Part shown: positions 33,729-42,346 of the stretch, piece by piece
Layout of the letters: every line of letters begins with the position of its first letter
Numbering within the stretch: the first letter of the stretch is position 1
Source of the DNA: Klebsiella pneumoniae
GTDB lineage: Bacteria; Myxococcota_A; UBA9042
Direction: 5' to 3'
Assembly: GCA_945889325.1 (NCBI GenBank)
Contig: CAMDBH010000025.1
Location: forward strand, 1 to 42,975
DNA length: 42,975 bases
Notes under the pieces: model-generated
Seen by the model: the letters and a program-made list of their open reading frames with translations, nothing else
Database searches by the model: none
What the model was told of the DNA's origin: nothing
Made by a program: the position numbers and the translations under genes

Positions 33729-34142
33729 TCAGTCGCGCACATCTGCCGTACCCAAATCGATCTTGCCATTGGCCTCGACGCGCGCCGCCCGCGCCAATTT
33801 CTGGTAGCGCGCGCGAATGTGCTCCTGCACCTCTTCTTCCAACTCCTCCAGATCCAAAAGGGCGTTGTGTGCGCCTTGCGTGCAGCGAATCAACTCATCA
33901 AGTTTGATCTGAATGGCATGTGTATCACGGTTCTGCGTATTTTGAATCAGAAAAACCATCAGAAATGTCACGATCGTCGTTGCGGTATTGATAACCAACT
34001 GCCACGTGTCGCTGTAATGAAACAGTGGCCCTGTGATCAACCACGCGGCAATAATGGCTAGCGCGAGGTTGAAGCTCACCGACCGACCCGCGTAAAGCGC
34101 TGCTTTTTTGGCGACTCTCGCAAACCAACTCGTCTTTTCCAT
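33729..34142 (-). CDS. Low-affinity iron permease (Fet4)-like small membrane protein
   Basis: ATG 34142 ([15 protein letters not shown]) has GGAG 7 nt upstream; the frame extends to 34208 without a site. The 137-aa product has two transmembrane helices ([17 protein letters not shown] and [19 protein letters not shown]). The conserved [28 protein letters not shown] and KLDELI identify the family named after yeast Fet4. Bacterial members are short and their transport role is unproven. The acidic C-terminal helix ([16 protein letters not shown]) is typical. The gene is 29 bp upstream of the hybrid kinase. Confidence 0.8.
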   Translation of the reverse strand: MEKTSWFARVAKKAALYAGRSVSFNLALAIIAAWLITGPLFHYSDTWQLVINTATTIVTFLMVFLIQNTQNRDTHAIQIKLDELIRCTQGAHNALLDLEELEEEVQEHIRARYQKLARAARVEANGKIDLGTADVRD

Positions 34143-34219
34143 GAAAAATCTCCAACGCGTCAGGTGTCTCCGCCCTGTCAGGGTAGCCCGCGGCACGCGA
34201 TGCGGCAAACGAAGCCTGA

Positions 34220-36175
34220 CTACGCCCGTGATTTTAGCGCGTTGGCTCTCAGTCGTCGATTCCCGCTCGGGTCGCGCACAGTAATGCGCTGAGCATCCAA
34301 ATATTCAGCGAATGGAATCAGATGCTTACGTGTCAATCCCAGCAAGTTCTTCAACTGCGCGGTCGTAAAAGTCTGTTCGCCGACAAATACCGCAATCACG
34401 TTGTCCACTGCGGCGTTGACGTCTGTTTTCAGCGCCCAAAGATCCTCGGCGTAGCGCACGACTTCACCCGAAATTACCGCCGCCTGCGCGACCACAACGA
34501 GATGGCGCTGATCCATTCCAAGTGTTTCAAGCAGTTGACTCGGCAGCGGGCAGGCCAAGCCGTGAGGTGCTAGGGCCGCTGCGAATGCCGCGACGTGTGC
34601 GGGTTCGGCTAGGATGTGGGGTACGAAATCCGGCAGATGAACCAGCGCACCGCTCAGCACAAGTTCCTGCTTCTTGACCAGGCCGCCTAGCAACTGTCCG
34701 ATGGACGTCGCGTCTAGCCACGAACCCAGAGCGCGGGGCACAGTATCGCCGTCCATCCCGCGCCGAGTCGGGTTGGCAGTGTGAAATTCAGCTACGATTT
34801 TAGTTATTTGGCGTTCCAGCTGGGCGACAGCCGCAAACGACAAATAGCGCTGCGGTGTCCCAACCTTGCGCAATTTGCCCACCGACAGCAACAACTTCAG
34901 CGCCTTCTGCACGGCTGCAGGATCTGCGTCCAGCAGCAATTCCAACGACGCGTCCGTCTCACCGCGAACGCCAGCGAGTTCAACCAGCGCCATGACTTGC
35001 AGATCGATGCGCGGGGAGGCCAAGTCGGCCAGCGCGGCTAACACCGCCGCATCGCCGATCTTGTGCCTGCGCGCCCGCGGATGCAGCACGCGGCCGCCAG
35101 CGAGGGTTTGGCCATACCGATCATTGACTTGGGATCCGCGAACGATGATGCCTTCGCCCGCTGCTAGCGCAAGCGGGCGATCGAAATGCACCTGCACTTC
35201 CGCAGTGTTTCCAGGTTGCAGGTCGGCGCCGGACAGTTGGGTCAGCCAGCCCTCCGTTTGCGCCGTGCCGACGTGCAACATGGCGCGGTGGCGCACGGGC
35301 AGGGCGTCGGCAGACGCCAGCAAGTTCAGCAAAACATCCACACGATCTGAGAGTTGTGCCTTGCCCGGCGCAGCGACCAAACTGCCGACAGTTGCATCGT
35401 CCAAGGTGGCCGCAGCCAAATTGATGGCCGTGCGGCCGGGCGCTTGAATTTGGGGCAAATTTTGGCCCTGTTGGTGCAGCGCGCGCACGCGAAATTCGCG
35501 GCCGCTCGGCCAAATCTGTACTTGATCTTCCAGCTTTAGCGTCCCCGCTGTCGCTGTTCCCGCTACGACGGTGCCGCGACCCTGCACCACAAAGCTGCGA
35601 TCGATCCACATGCGAAAGGGCCGTTGAATCACAGGATTATTCTGCGATCGCTGTCGAATCTGCCGCGCCAAATCGCGCAGACCCGCGCGGACCGCCGCGT
35701 CCCCATCGAGCGAACGCGCCGAAAATGGCCAAACCGGTGCGTCGTGCAAAAAGGTGTCTGCCACCAAATCTTTGACGTCTTCTTTGGCCAATTCGAGCAT
35801 GAAATCGTCGACCAAATCGGTCTTGGTCAGGATGACGGCGCCGCGTTCAATTCCCAAAAGCTGACAGATTGCTAAATGTTCACGGCCCTGTGGCATGACC
35901 CCCTCGTCCGCCGCGATGACCAAAAGCAGCGCGTCGATACCCGCCGCACCGGCGATCATGCGGCGCACGAAACGCTCGTGCCCAGGCATGTCGACCAATG
36001 CGATGCGCTGCGTCGTGTTGTCAGGCAACGCGACGTCGAGCCAAGCGAAGCCCAGTTCGATGCTGATGCCGCGCCGCTGTTCCTCGGGCAGGCGATCGGT
36101 CTGCATGCCCGTAAGCGCGTGGACTAGCGACGTTTTACCGTGGTCGACGTGTCCCGCAATGCCGAAAGTGAGCAA
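34220..36175 (-). CDS. selB: Selenocysteine-specific elongation factor SelB
   Basis: This 651-aa GTPase delivers Sec-tRNA(Sec) to UGA codons that carry a SECIS. G-domain motifs are [17 protein letters not shown] and TKTD. Next come the EF-Tu-like beta-barrel domains ([21 protein letters not shown] is a typical SelB segment) and a C-terminal run of winged-helix domains for SECIS binding, ending in [24 protein letters not shown]. The start is TTG 36175 with no clear ribosome site, and no other start exists before the upstream stop at 36200-36202. A palindrome (36196-36212) sits just upstream. selA, selC and selD are not in the window. The organism should therefore make selenoproteins. Confidence 0.93.
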   Translation of the reverse strand: MLTFGIAGHVDHGKTSLVHALTGMQTDRLPEEQRRGISIELGFAWLDVALPDNTTQRIALVDMPGHERFVRRMIAGAAGIDALLLVIAADEGVMPQGREHLAICQLLGIERGAVILTKTDLVDDFMLELAKEDVKDLVADTFLHDAPVWPFSARSLDGDAAVRAGLRDLARQIRQRSQNNPVIQRPFRMWIDRSFVVQGRGTVVAGTATAGTLKLEDQVQIWPSGREFRVRALHQQGQNLPQIQAPGRTAINLAAATLDDATVGSLVAAPGKAQLSDRVDVLLNLLASADALPVRHRAMLHVGTAQTEGWLTQLSGADLQPGNTAEVQVHFDRPLALAAGEGIIVRGSQVNDRYGQTLAGGRVLHPRARRHKIGDAAVLAALADLASPRIDLQVMALVELAGVRGETDASLELLLDADPAAVQKALKLLLSVGKLRKVGTPQRYLSFAAVAQLERQITKIVAEFHTANPTRRGMDGDTVPRALGSWLDATSIGQLLGGLVKKQELVLSGALVHLPDFVPHILAEPAHVAAFAAALAPHGLACPLPSQLLETLGMDQRHLVVVAQAAVISGEVVRYAEDLWALKTDVNAAVDNVIAVFVGEQTFTTAQLKNLLGLTRKHLIPFAEYLDAQRITVRDPSGNRRLRANALKSRA

Positions 36176-36195
36176 GGGCTGGCCTGTGGAGAAAG

Positions 36196-36212
36196 TGTCT
36201 CATTTTGAGACA
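36196..36212. promoter_or_regulatory. Third copy of the TGTCTCA...TGAGACA palindrome, upstream of selB
   Basis: TGTCTCATTTTGAGACA has the same arms as the two sites beside the sRNA candidate. It lies in the 61-bp gap between the LNS2 lipoprotein gene and selB, 21-37 bp before the selB start. No correctly spaced sigma-54 promoter was found near it, so it may act differently, for example as an operator, or serve a more distant promoter. Confidence 0.5.
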
Positions 36213-36236
36213 GTGGCGCCGGTTCGAACGCGATGC

Positions 36237-37604
36237 TTACGGCTGAATCTGGTTGGGATATTTTACCAACTTGGGCAGCAAATCGGTGTAGGTCGTGATC
36301 GCCGTGCTGCCACTCTTGCCTGCCTCTGGCCCCACGACGTACAGGTCGACGTTGGGAATCTTGATCGCCTGGTAGGCGCCGATGTCCGTGACTGCGTTGC
36401 CAAATCCAACGGGAAATTGCGCGCCTGTGTTGGCCATGATCGCCGACAGCGTTTCTGTCTTGAATTTTTGCACCCCGTCCACCGTCGGCGGCAAACTTGC
36501 GATCGATTCGGTTAACAGCAGCACGCCGATCGGAAAGGTATGCTTGGTCAACCACAGTCGGGTGTAACGGTTGACAACTTGCGGCCGACCGGTCAGGTAT
36601 ACGATGCGATAGTCCTTTGCGATCATCGCGTTCATCACGGTGTTGGAATCGGGATACATCACCGCGTCCTTGCCAAAAACTACGTCGCTGATGAGTTCCC
36701 AGTCCGACGTCGTGAGCGTGCCATCTACGTCGGTTACGACGACTTGCATGCCCTTGGGCCACACAGCAATTACGCCATCTGCGTCCGTAAGGTCGCCTTC
36801 GACCACCATTTTTACGCGGTAGTCTCCTTGCGGAAGCGTCGCTGGAACGTCGAAAAACACGATGCCGCTGCCGTCGGTTTTCAGGGTCGCCCACTTTTCC
36901 CATTTGGGGCAGGTTTGCACCCAAAGTTCAATATTTTCATCACTCAAACCGATATCGCCGACGCTGTAGGTAAAGTGGCCGCGCAGCTGCGCTTTTTCGC
37001 CCGGCTTCAAAATCAAATCGCGGATGCGGTGTTGCGGCGCGCCGAGAAATGTCACGCCCGGCGACACAAATTGGTGATTCCAACCGCCCTTTGCTGGCAT
37101 CGGAAACGCCACTTCGCAGTGACCGCCGTAAATTCCTGGCGTTTTCCCAGCATCGACCGGACCAGAATCAACTGGACCAGAATCGCCTGGACCGGCGTCG
37201 ACCGGACCGGAATCGGCGACCGAGGCATCTGCGCCTGCAACGTCTTCGATCGCTGCGTCAGCAGCCGCTGCATCGGTTGGGCCCAGATCATTGGAAACAA
37301 TATCAGGCGTTTGTGTGTCAGTAGCGGCTGGAACATCCGCGGGCGCTGCCTCATCGGCGGTCACGTCAGCATCGGGCTGCGCCCCCGCATCTGCCGCAAT
37401 TTCAGCGATGAACACATCCTGATCGTTGCACATGCCGCAGTCGTAGGCATCGTTAGGCGTCGCGCCGTCCGCAAGCGAACTATCGCCGCCGCCATCCGGA
37501 TCGCCAGCCGCAGTTGCCGGGTCAGCGGAATTCGCGCCGGAACACGAGGCAAAAATCACAGATGCTATGGATAATACGGCACAATACTTTGAAAAATTTG
37601 CCAC
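36237..37604 (-). CDS. Lipoprotein with lipin/LNS2-type HAD phosphatase domain
   Basis: The start is GTG 37604 with GGAG 7 nt upstream. The 455-aa product has a lipoprotein signal (SIASVIFASC) and then a ~150-residue Asp/Ala/Pro-rich linker that ends in four 5-residue repeats of the PVDAG/PGDSG type. A beta-rich region follows. The C-terminal domain reads VVVTDVDGTLTTSDWE (nucleophile candidate D292, acid D294), NTVMNAMIAKDYRIVYLTGRPQ and FGNAVTDIGAYQ. These match the HAD-type LNS2 domain of lipins and PITP relatives. A phosphatase acting on a phospholipid or other phosphoester outside the inner membrane is possible but unproven. Confidence 0.8.
   Translation of the reverse strand: MANFSKYCAVLSIASVIFASCSGANSADPATAAGDPDGGGDSSLADGATPNDAYDCGMCNDQDVFIAEIAADAGAQPDADVTADEAAPADVPAATDTQTPDIVSNDLGPTDAAAADAAIEDVAGADASVADSGPVDAGPGDSGPVDSGPVDAGKTPGIYGGHCEVAFPMPAKGGWNHQFVSPGVTFLGAPQHRIRDLILKPGEKAQLRGHFTYSVGDIGLSDENIELWVQTCPKWEKWATLKTDGSGIVFFDVPATLPQGDYRVKMVVEGDLTDADGVIAVWPKGMQVVVTDVDGTLTTSDWELISDVVFGKDAVMYPDSNTVMNAMIAKDYRIVYLTGRPQVVNRYTRLWLTKHTFPIGVLLLTESIASLPPTVDGVQKFKTETLSAIMANTGAQFPVGFGNAVTDIGAYQAIKIPNVDLYVVGPEAGKSGSTAITTYTDLLPKLVKYPNQIQP
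37151..37210. repeat. Four 15-bp tandem units inside the LNS2 lipoprotein gene
   Basis: Units at 37151, 37166, 37181 and 37196 share the pattern NATCNNCYGGACCNG-like and encode the pentapeptide repeat PVDAG/PGDSG/PVDSG/PVDAG on the minus strand. The in-frame period would allow the linker to change length by slippage without frameshift. Confidence 0.7.
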
Positions 37605-37809
37605 AACGAACTCCGAAAATGGGGCAGATGAGTGCCGTGCCGCGAATTTGCGGCGCAGGATTGTACCGGAATTGAATTTTCTGACAACGACTTTTGCGCA
37701 ATGAACGCGTTTCCGCCGTTTGCCGCCGTAGCGTAAAGCGATTCAGCGATCTATGCTAACGCCACCGCAACTTCGGCGGCAGACGATCCTGAATTTTGTT
37801 GAGGAAAAG

Positions 37810-40419
37810 ATGGCCGACGCGCGCTTTGTTCTGACTCCAGATACCGATCCGCTGGAAACTGGCGAATGGATTGACTCTTTGCGCGCGGTGCTTGAAGCGT
37901 CGGGGCCGGAACGCGCGCATTTCTTGATGCGCCGCTTGCATGAAAGTTTGCAGACCGGCGGGATCGAACTGCCGTATTTGGTCCAGTCGCCCTACGTCAA
38001 TACGATTCCGCCCGATAAACAGCCGCAATATCCGGGAGATCTGGCCATGGAGCAGCGGATTCGGCGCATTGTGCGCTGGAACGCAGCGGTGATGGTGCAC
38101 CGAGCCAACCACCATTTCGCGGGTATCGGCGGGCACTTATCTAGCTATGCGTCAGCCGCCATGCTGTACGAAGTCGGCTTTAACCATTTTTTCCGGTCGC
38201 CGCTGGCCGAGGGCGGTGGCGATCAAGTTTATTTTCAGGGACATAGTGCGCCGGGCATTTATGCACGGGCGTTTTTGGAAGGCCGCTTGACCCGCGAACA
38301 GTTGGAACATTTTCGCCGTGAAACAACGCCGGGCCAAGGTGTGTCGAGCTATCCGCATCCGCGGTTGATGCCTGATTTCTGGGAGTTTTCAACAGTTTCA
38401 ATGGGTCTGGGTCCCATCGGTGCGATCTATCAAGCCCGATTCAACCGATATCTTCACGATCGCGGTATCAAAGATACCTCCAACAGCCACGTCTGGTGTT
38501 TTGTCGGCGACGGTGAAACCGATGAGCCTGAAACGCTTGGCGCTCTGAGCTTGGCAGCGCGTGAAGGTTTGGACAACTTGACGTTTGTTATCAACTGCAA
38601 CCTGCAGCGCTTGGACGGTCCGGTGCGTGGCAATGGCAAGATTATTCAAGAATTGGAGAGCGTGTTTCACGGCGCAGGTTGGAACGCGATCAAAGTGATC
38701 TGGGGATCTGGCTGGGATTCGCTGCTAGCCGCTGATACAACAGGTATTTTGCGCACGCGCATGAATGAAGTCGTCGATGGTGAGTACCAAAAATATGTGA
38801 CATCGGATTACTCTTACGTCCGGGAACATTTTTTCGGCAAATATCCTGAGTTACAACAGCTAGTTTCAGACATGTCCGAACGCGAGTACCGGCGGATGCA
38901 CCGCGGTGGCCATGATCCCAAAAAGGTGTACGCGGCCTTTGACGCTGCTCGCCAAACCAAAGGGCGTCCGACCGTTGTGCTTGCAAAAACCGTCAAAGGG
39001 TATGCACTTGGCGAAGGTATCGAAGCGAGAAACGCCACGCATCAACAGAAGAAATTTGGCTTGGAAGAACTCAAGGCGTTCCGAACGGCGCTTTACTTGC
39101 CGATTTCAGATAAAGAACTCGATGACGCGCCATTTTACCATCCGGGCGAAAAAAGTCCGGAAATTGAATATATCCGCGATCGGCGCGCGGCGCTGGGCGG
39201 GCCCATTCCGATTCGCGTTGCGCGCAACCCGCAGGTCGCGATGCCAGACCGCAAGATGTGGGATCGGTTTACCATGGGCAGCGGCACGGCTGAAGTATCG
39301 ACCACCATTGCACTTGTTGGCGTTTTGCAACAGCTGATGCGCGAAAAAGACCTTGGCAAACGAGTGGTCCCGATCGTTTGCGATGAAGCGCGCACTTTTG
39401 GCATGGAGTCGATGTTCAAGCCGTTTGGCATCTATTCCAGCGTGGGTCAGCTATATACGCCCGTAGATGCTGAGTACTTGATGGCCTACCGCGAGGCCAA
39501 GGACGGGCAGTTGCTGCAAGAGGGGATCACGGAGGCCGGTTCGATGGCGAGTTTTCTCGCCGCTTCAACCAGTTATAGCACGCACGGCGAAACGCTGATT
39601 CCATTTTATCTGTATTATTCGATGTTTGGTTTTCAGCGCGTCGGCGACCAAATTTGGCAAGCGGCCGACATGAATGCGCGCGGGTTTCTTTTGGGCTGCA
39701 CTGCGGGCCGAACCACGCTAAATGGTGAGGGATTACAGCACGAAGACGGCCACTCGCTGCTGTTGGCGTCGACCAACCCAGGCGTGATCGCGTACGAACC
39801 CACCTTTGCATACGACGCTGCAATTATCGTCAAAAATGGTTTGAAACGGATGCTTAGTGGCGAAAATTTAATCTATTACATAACGCTTCAGAACGAAGCT
39901 TACGTGATGCCGGCGATGGCTGAAGGCATCGAGGACAATATTCTCAAGGGTCTGTATCTGTTCCAAAAGGCAGAAACCATTGGCGAAGTCAAAGGGGACG
40001 CGCCACACATTCAGTTGATCGGCAGCGGTTCGATCCTCGCAGGCGTGTTGCGCGCCCAACAAACGCTGGTGCGCGAGCACGGCGTGCGCGCAGACGTATG
40101 GATAGCGACAAGTTACAACGAGTTGCGGCGGGAGGCTCTGGCCGTCGACGGGCGCAACCGCAAGGGCAATGTCCACACCGAACAGCCGTTTGTGGTTGAA
40201 CAGTTGGGCAGCACAAGCGGGCCGATTTTGGCGGTGTCAGATTGGATGCGCGCGGTGCCCGACCAGATCGCGCCATGGCTCAATGGGCGCCTAACTAGCC
40301 TTGGTACCGATGGTTTTGGGCTATCGGACACCCGCGAAGGTCTGCGCCGTCATTTTGAGGTCGATGAAATTGCGGTCGTGCAAGCCTCGCTTTGGCAACT
40401 GACCAAGAACAAGAATTAG
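37810..40419 (+). CDS. aceE: Pyruvate dehydrogenase E1 component, homodimeric type
   Basis: ATG 37810 (MADARFVLTPD) has GAGG 5 nt upstream and is preferred; an in-frame ATG at 37753 would add 19 residues without a ribosome site. The 869-aa protein decarboxylates pyruvate with thiamine diphosphate and acetylates the E2 lipoyl domain. It is colinear with E. coli AceE: YVNTIPPDKQPQYPGD, HHFAGIGGHLSSYASAA, the ThDP motif GDGETDEPE...NCNLQRLDGPVRGN (~232), and GRTTLNGEGLQHEDGHS. No E2 or E3 gene follows; the next gene is an outer-membrane protein 8 nt downstream. The stand-alone location is unusual, since aceE is often beside aceF. Confidence 0.95.
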   Translation: MADARFVLTPDTDPLETGEWIDSLRAVLEASGPERAHFLMRRLHESLQTGGIELPYLVQSPYVNTIPPDKQPQYPGDLAMEQRIRRIVRWNAAVMVHRANHHFAGIGGHLSSYASAAMLYEVGFNHFFRSPLAEGGGDQVYFQGHSAPGIYARAFLEGRLTREQLEHFRRETTPGQGVSSYPHPRLMPDFWEFSTVSMGLGPIGAIYQARFNRYLHDRGIKDTSNSHVWCFVGDGETDEPETLGALSLAAREGLDNLTFVINCNLQRLDGPVRGNGKIIQELESVFHGAGWNAIKVIWGSGWDSLLAADTTGILRTRMNEVVDGEYQKYVTSDYSYVREHFFGKYPELQQLVSDMSEREYRRMHRGGHDPKKVYAAFDAARQTKGRPTVVLAKTVKGYALGEGIEARNATHQQKKFGLEELKAFRTALYLPISDKELDDAPFYHPGEKSPEIEYIRDRRAALGGPIPIRVARNPQVAMPDRKMWDRFTMGSGTAEVSTTIALVGVLQQLMREKDLGKRVVPIVCDEARTFGMESMFKPFGIYSSVGQLYTPVDAEYLMAYREAKDGQLLQEGITEAGSMASFLAASTSYSTHGETLIPFYLYYSMFGFQRVGDQIWQAADMNARGFLLGCTAGRTTLNGEGLQHEDGHSLLLASTNPGVIAYEPTFAYDAAIIVKNGLKRMLSGENLIYYITLQNEAYVMPAMAEGIEDNILKGLYLFQKAETIGEVKGDAPHIQLIGSGSILAGVLRAQQTLVREHGVRADVWIATSYNELRREALAVDGRNRKGNVHTEQPFVVEQLGSTSGPILAVSDWMRAVPDQIAPWLNGRLTSLGTDGFGLSDTREGLRRHFEVDEIAVVQASLWQLTKNKN

Positions 40420-40427
40420 GAGTATTC

Positions 40428-42200
40428 ATGCGAAAATATATTTTGCGTTTCCTGGTGATTGGCTGCGTTTCATTAGGTGTCACATCACCACCGGTTTACG
40501 CCGCGAAGCCAGTCCGCACGGATTTGCCATTGGCACGGGTTATCTCTCAGCACGATGGGCATATTATTGTTCAAGGTCAGTCGGTTACGACCTTTGTGCC
40601 GCAAATGCCGGTGTGGTTTTTGGAAAATCTCGATGGCAAACCCGGTCTGCTTTTGGCCGAAGGCAAAGTCCTGTCGGTACTTGGCGACCGTGCGGTGGTT
40701 GAATTGGCCGGCGAACGCAGCGGCGGCGTGCCGATGGACACCATCGTCGAACCGCGTTTCACCGCCGAAGCGCGCATGTACCACGCCACGCTCCCCAGAC
40801 TGGTTGATCCGAACAAGCCCGAAGAAAAGGAAGAAAAAGCCAGTCATGTTCCGATAGTGCGCGTGCGACACCGCCCGCCAAATGCGGTGACTTGGGGCAA
40901 ATCGCTGTGGCTGGAAGCGCTTCTGGATGGCCCGAGCGACAAGGTTTCGGTGCTCTATCGGCTGGGCGAGACGGGGCCTTATACCGAATTGGCCATGGCA
41001 TCCAAGGGTGACAATTTGTTCGGGATAAGCGTTCCAGTTGGTGAAACGGATCCGTCGGTCAAGTTCGTGCAGTATTACCTCGTAGCGCCAAACGCCAGCG
41101 GTGTTCGGCAGGGCGTGTGGGCCAACCCTGCGGAACCTCAGCGGGTTAGCATCGATTCGGTGCCGGATCAACCTCAAGAGCAAACCGTGCAGCACGCGCC
41201 GGTCGATCGCGGTTCGCAGCACAAGCCGCTAAATCTGACGATTGAATTGAACCGGCGGTTTTCGCGACCGATGTTGTTCTACCGCGCCCGCGGCAGCGGT
41301 GCTTATCTGCGTCTGCCGATGGCGCCGGCCAAGATCGAGGCAGGCGTGGTGCAAGAAGGTACGCCCCAAGTGTTCGAAGCCGATATTCCCGCCCGCGATG
41401 TCGTGGCACCGGGCCTAGCGTATTACATCACCGTTTTGGATGAAAAAGGCGTCGTCCGCGAGGGTTTTGCCAACAGCCGCAACCCACAGACGGTCAGCGT
41501 GATGCAACCGCAGATCCTTTCGGCCGAAGAAAACCGCAACCAACTCAGCTTGCGTTACAACTACGCCAAATTTGGCACGGGCGACTACTACCACGAGGCA
41601 GAAATGGGCCTGGATCGCCTGTTCTTTGGCTTTTTGATCGCGCGGCTAAACGGCGGTTTCATCAACGGCAAAGCGCGCCCGCTGACCGAACTGCCGCCCT
41701 GCAATGACTCGCTGACGACCGGATGCGCGCCGTCGCCCTTGCCCTCGGCCGCGATCGGTTTTTACCGCGGTCGAGCCGGTATCGACGTCCACATGGGTGA
41801 TTACTTTAGCATTAGCGGTGACGGCGTCGCGGGCATTTACGGCAGCGGTGACGTGCAGGGCAGCGGTTTTGGTTTTCGGGTCGGGGCCCGGATCGCCGAC
41901 GAGCAAGTGGCGTCTATCGACGTCAGTTTGGAACACGTTTGGGATCAAAAGACCAAAGACTCCATTCTCAGCGTGTTGCGCGGTTCCTTGACGATCCCGA
42001 TCAACACGACGCTGCGGATGGTGGGCACCGTGGCCCAAGAGAGCGTGCTGCAAAGTGGTGATTCCGGCTTGCGTTTGTTGGTAGGCCTGCAATGGGACAT
42101 CGGCGACTCCTGGCAGGTTGACGCCCAAGGCCTCATCGCCGGCCGTTCGGGCAAAGAAATCGGCCCAAGTGCCGGCGGAGGAACGCGAATCAAGTTTTGA
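40428..42200 (+). CDS. Outer-membrane beta-barrel protein with two Ig-like repeats
   Basis: ATG 40428 has GGAG 5 nt upstream and gives a signal peptide (MRKYILRFLVIGC...PVYA). The 590-aa product has an N-terminal small-beta region (~30-120) and a charged Glu/Lys segment. Two similar ~95-residue beta-sandwich units follow: AVTWGKSLWLEALLDGP...VQYYLVAP, and KPLNLTIELNRRF...LAYYITVLDEKG. A ~240-residue C-terminal beta-barrel has alternating strands and ends in Phe (GGGTRIKF), as outer-membrane proteins do. I do not recognise a named family. It sits 8 nt after aceE and may share its transcript, although the functions look unrelated. Confidence 0.7.
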   Translation: MRKYILRFLVIGCVSLGVTSPPVYAAKPVRTDLPLARVISQHDGHIIVQGQSVTTFVPQMPVWFLENLDGKPGLLLAEGKVLSVLGDRAVVELAGERSGGVPMDTIVEPRFTAEARMYHATLPRLVDPNKPEEKEEKASHVPIVRVRHRPPNAVTWGKSLWLEALLDGPSDKVSVLYRLGETGPYTELAMASKGDNLFGISVPVGETDPSVKFVQYYLVAPNASGVRQGVWANPAEPQRVSIDSVPDQPQEQTVQHAPVDRGSQHKPLNLTIELNRRFSRPMLFYRARGSGAYLRLPMAPAKIEAGVVQEGTPQVFEADIPARDVVAPGLAYYITVLDEKGVVREGFANSRNPQTVSVMQPQILSAEENRNQLSLRYNYAKFGTGDYYHEAEMGLDRLFFGFLIARLNGGFINGKARPLTELPPCNDSLTTGCAPSPLPSAAIGFYRGRAGIDVHMGDYFSISGDGVAGIYGSGDVQGSGFGFRVGARIADEQVASIDVSLEHVWDQKTKDSILSVLRGSLTIPINTTLRMVGTVAQESVLQSGDSGLRLLVGLQWDIGDSWQVDAQGLIAGRSGKEIGPSAGGGTRIKF

Positions 42201-42223
42201 TCGCGCATCGTTAAAAAATGCCT

Positions 42224-42252
42224 GCGACAAGATGACGCGTCTATGCTAAAAT
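42224..42252 (+). promoter_or_regulatory. Candidate promoter of the DUF2330 gene
   Basis: GCGACA (42224-42229, 4 of 6) and TAAAAT (42247-42252, 5 of 6) are separated by 17 bp. Transcription would start near 42259, just before the stem-loop at 42263-42299. Confidence 0.4.
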
Positions 42253-42262
42253 ATCGGGCTGC

Positions 42263-42299
42263 ACGGGCGCGAGATTTATTAGACTCGCGCGCGGCCCGT
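42263..42299 (+). other. Stem-loop between the beta-barrel and DUF2330 genes
   Basis: ACGGGC/GCCCGT and GCGAG/CTCGC stack around a 10-nt loop, with a 5-nt bulge on the right side. No T run follows on either strand in a terminator-like position, so it is more likely a 5'-leader hairpin of the DUF2330 mRNA than a terminator. Confidence 0.4.
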
Positions 42300-42346
42300 T
42301 CGAACAAAAGTCGACGCCCCAAATCTGTACTTTCATGAGGTTTTTC

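Noticed and set aside
36173-36186. Sigma-54-like GG/GC pair in front of selB
   Set aside because: GG and GC are 11, not 12, bp apart and the -12 part would fall on the start codon.
36215-36225. GGTTCGAAC, a tRNA T-loop-like string
   Set aside because: No acceptor, D or anticodon arms can be drawn around it; a similar string at 42295-42303 also fails.
37151-37210. Four 15-bp repeats as a possible CRISPR
   Set aside because: Units are adjacent without spacers and encode an in-frame pentapeptide repeat.
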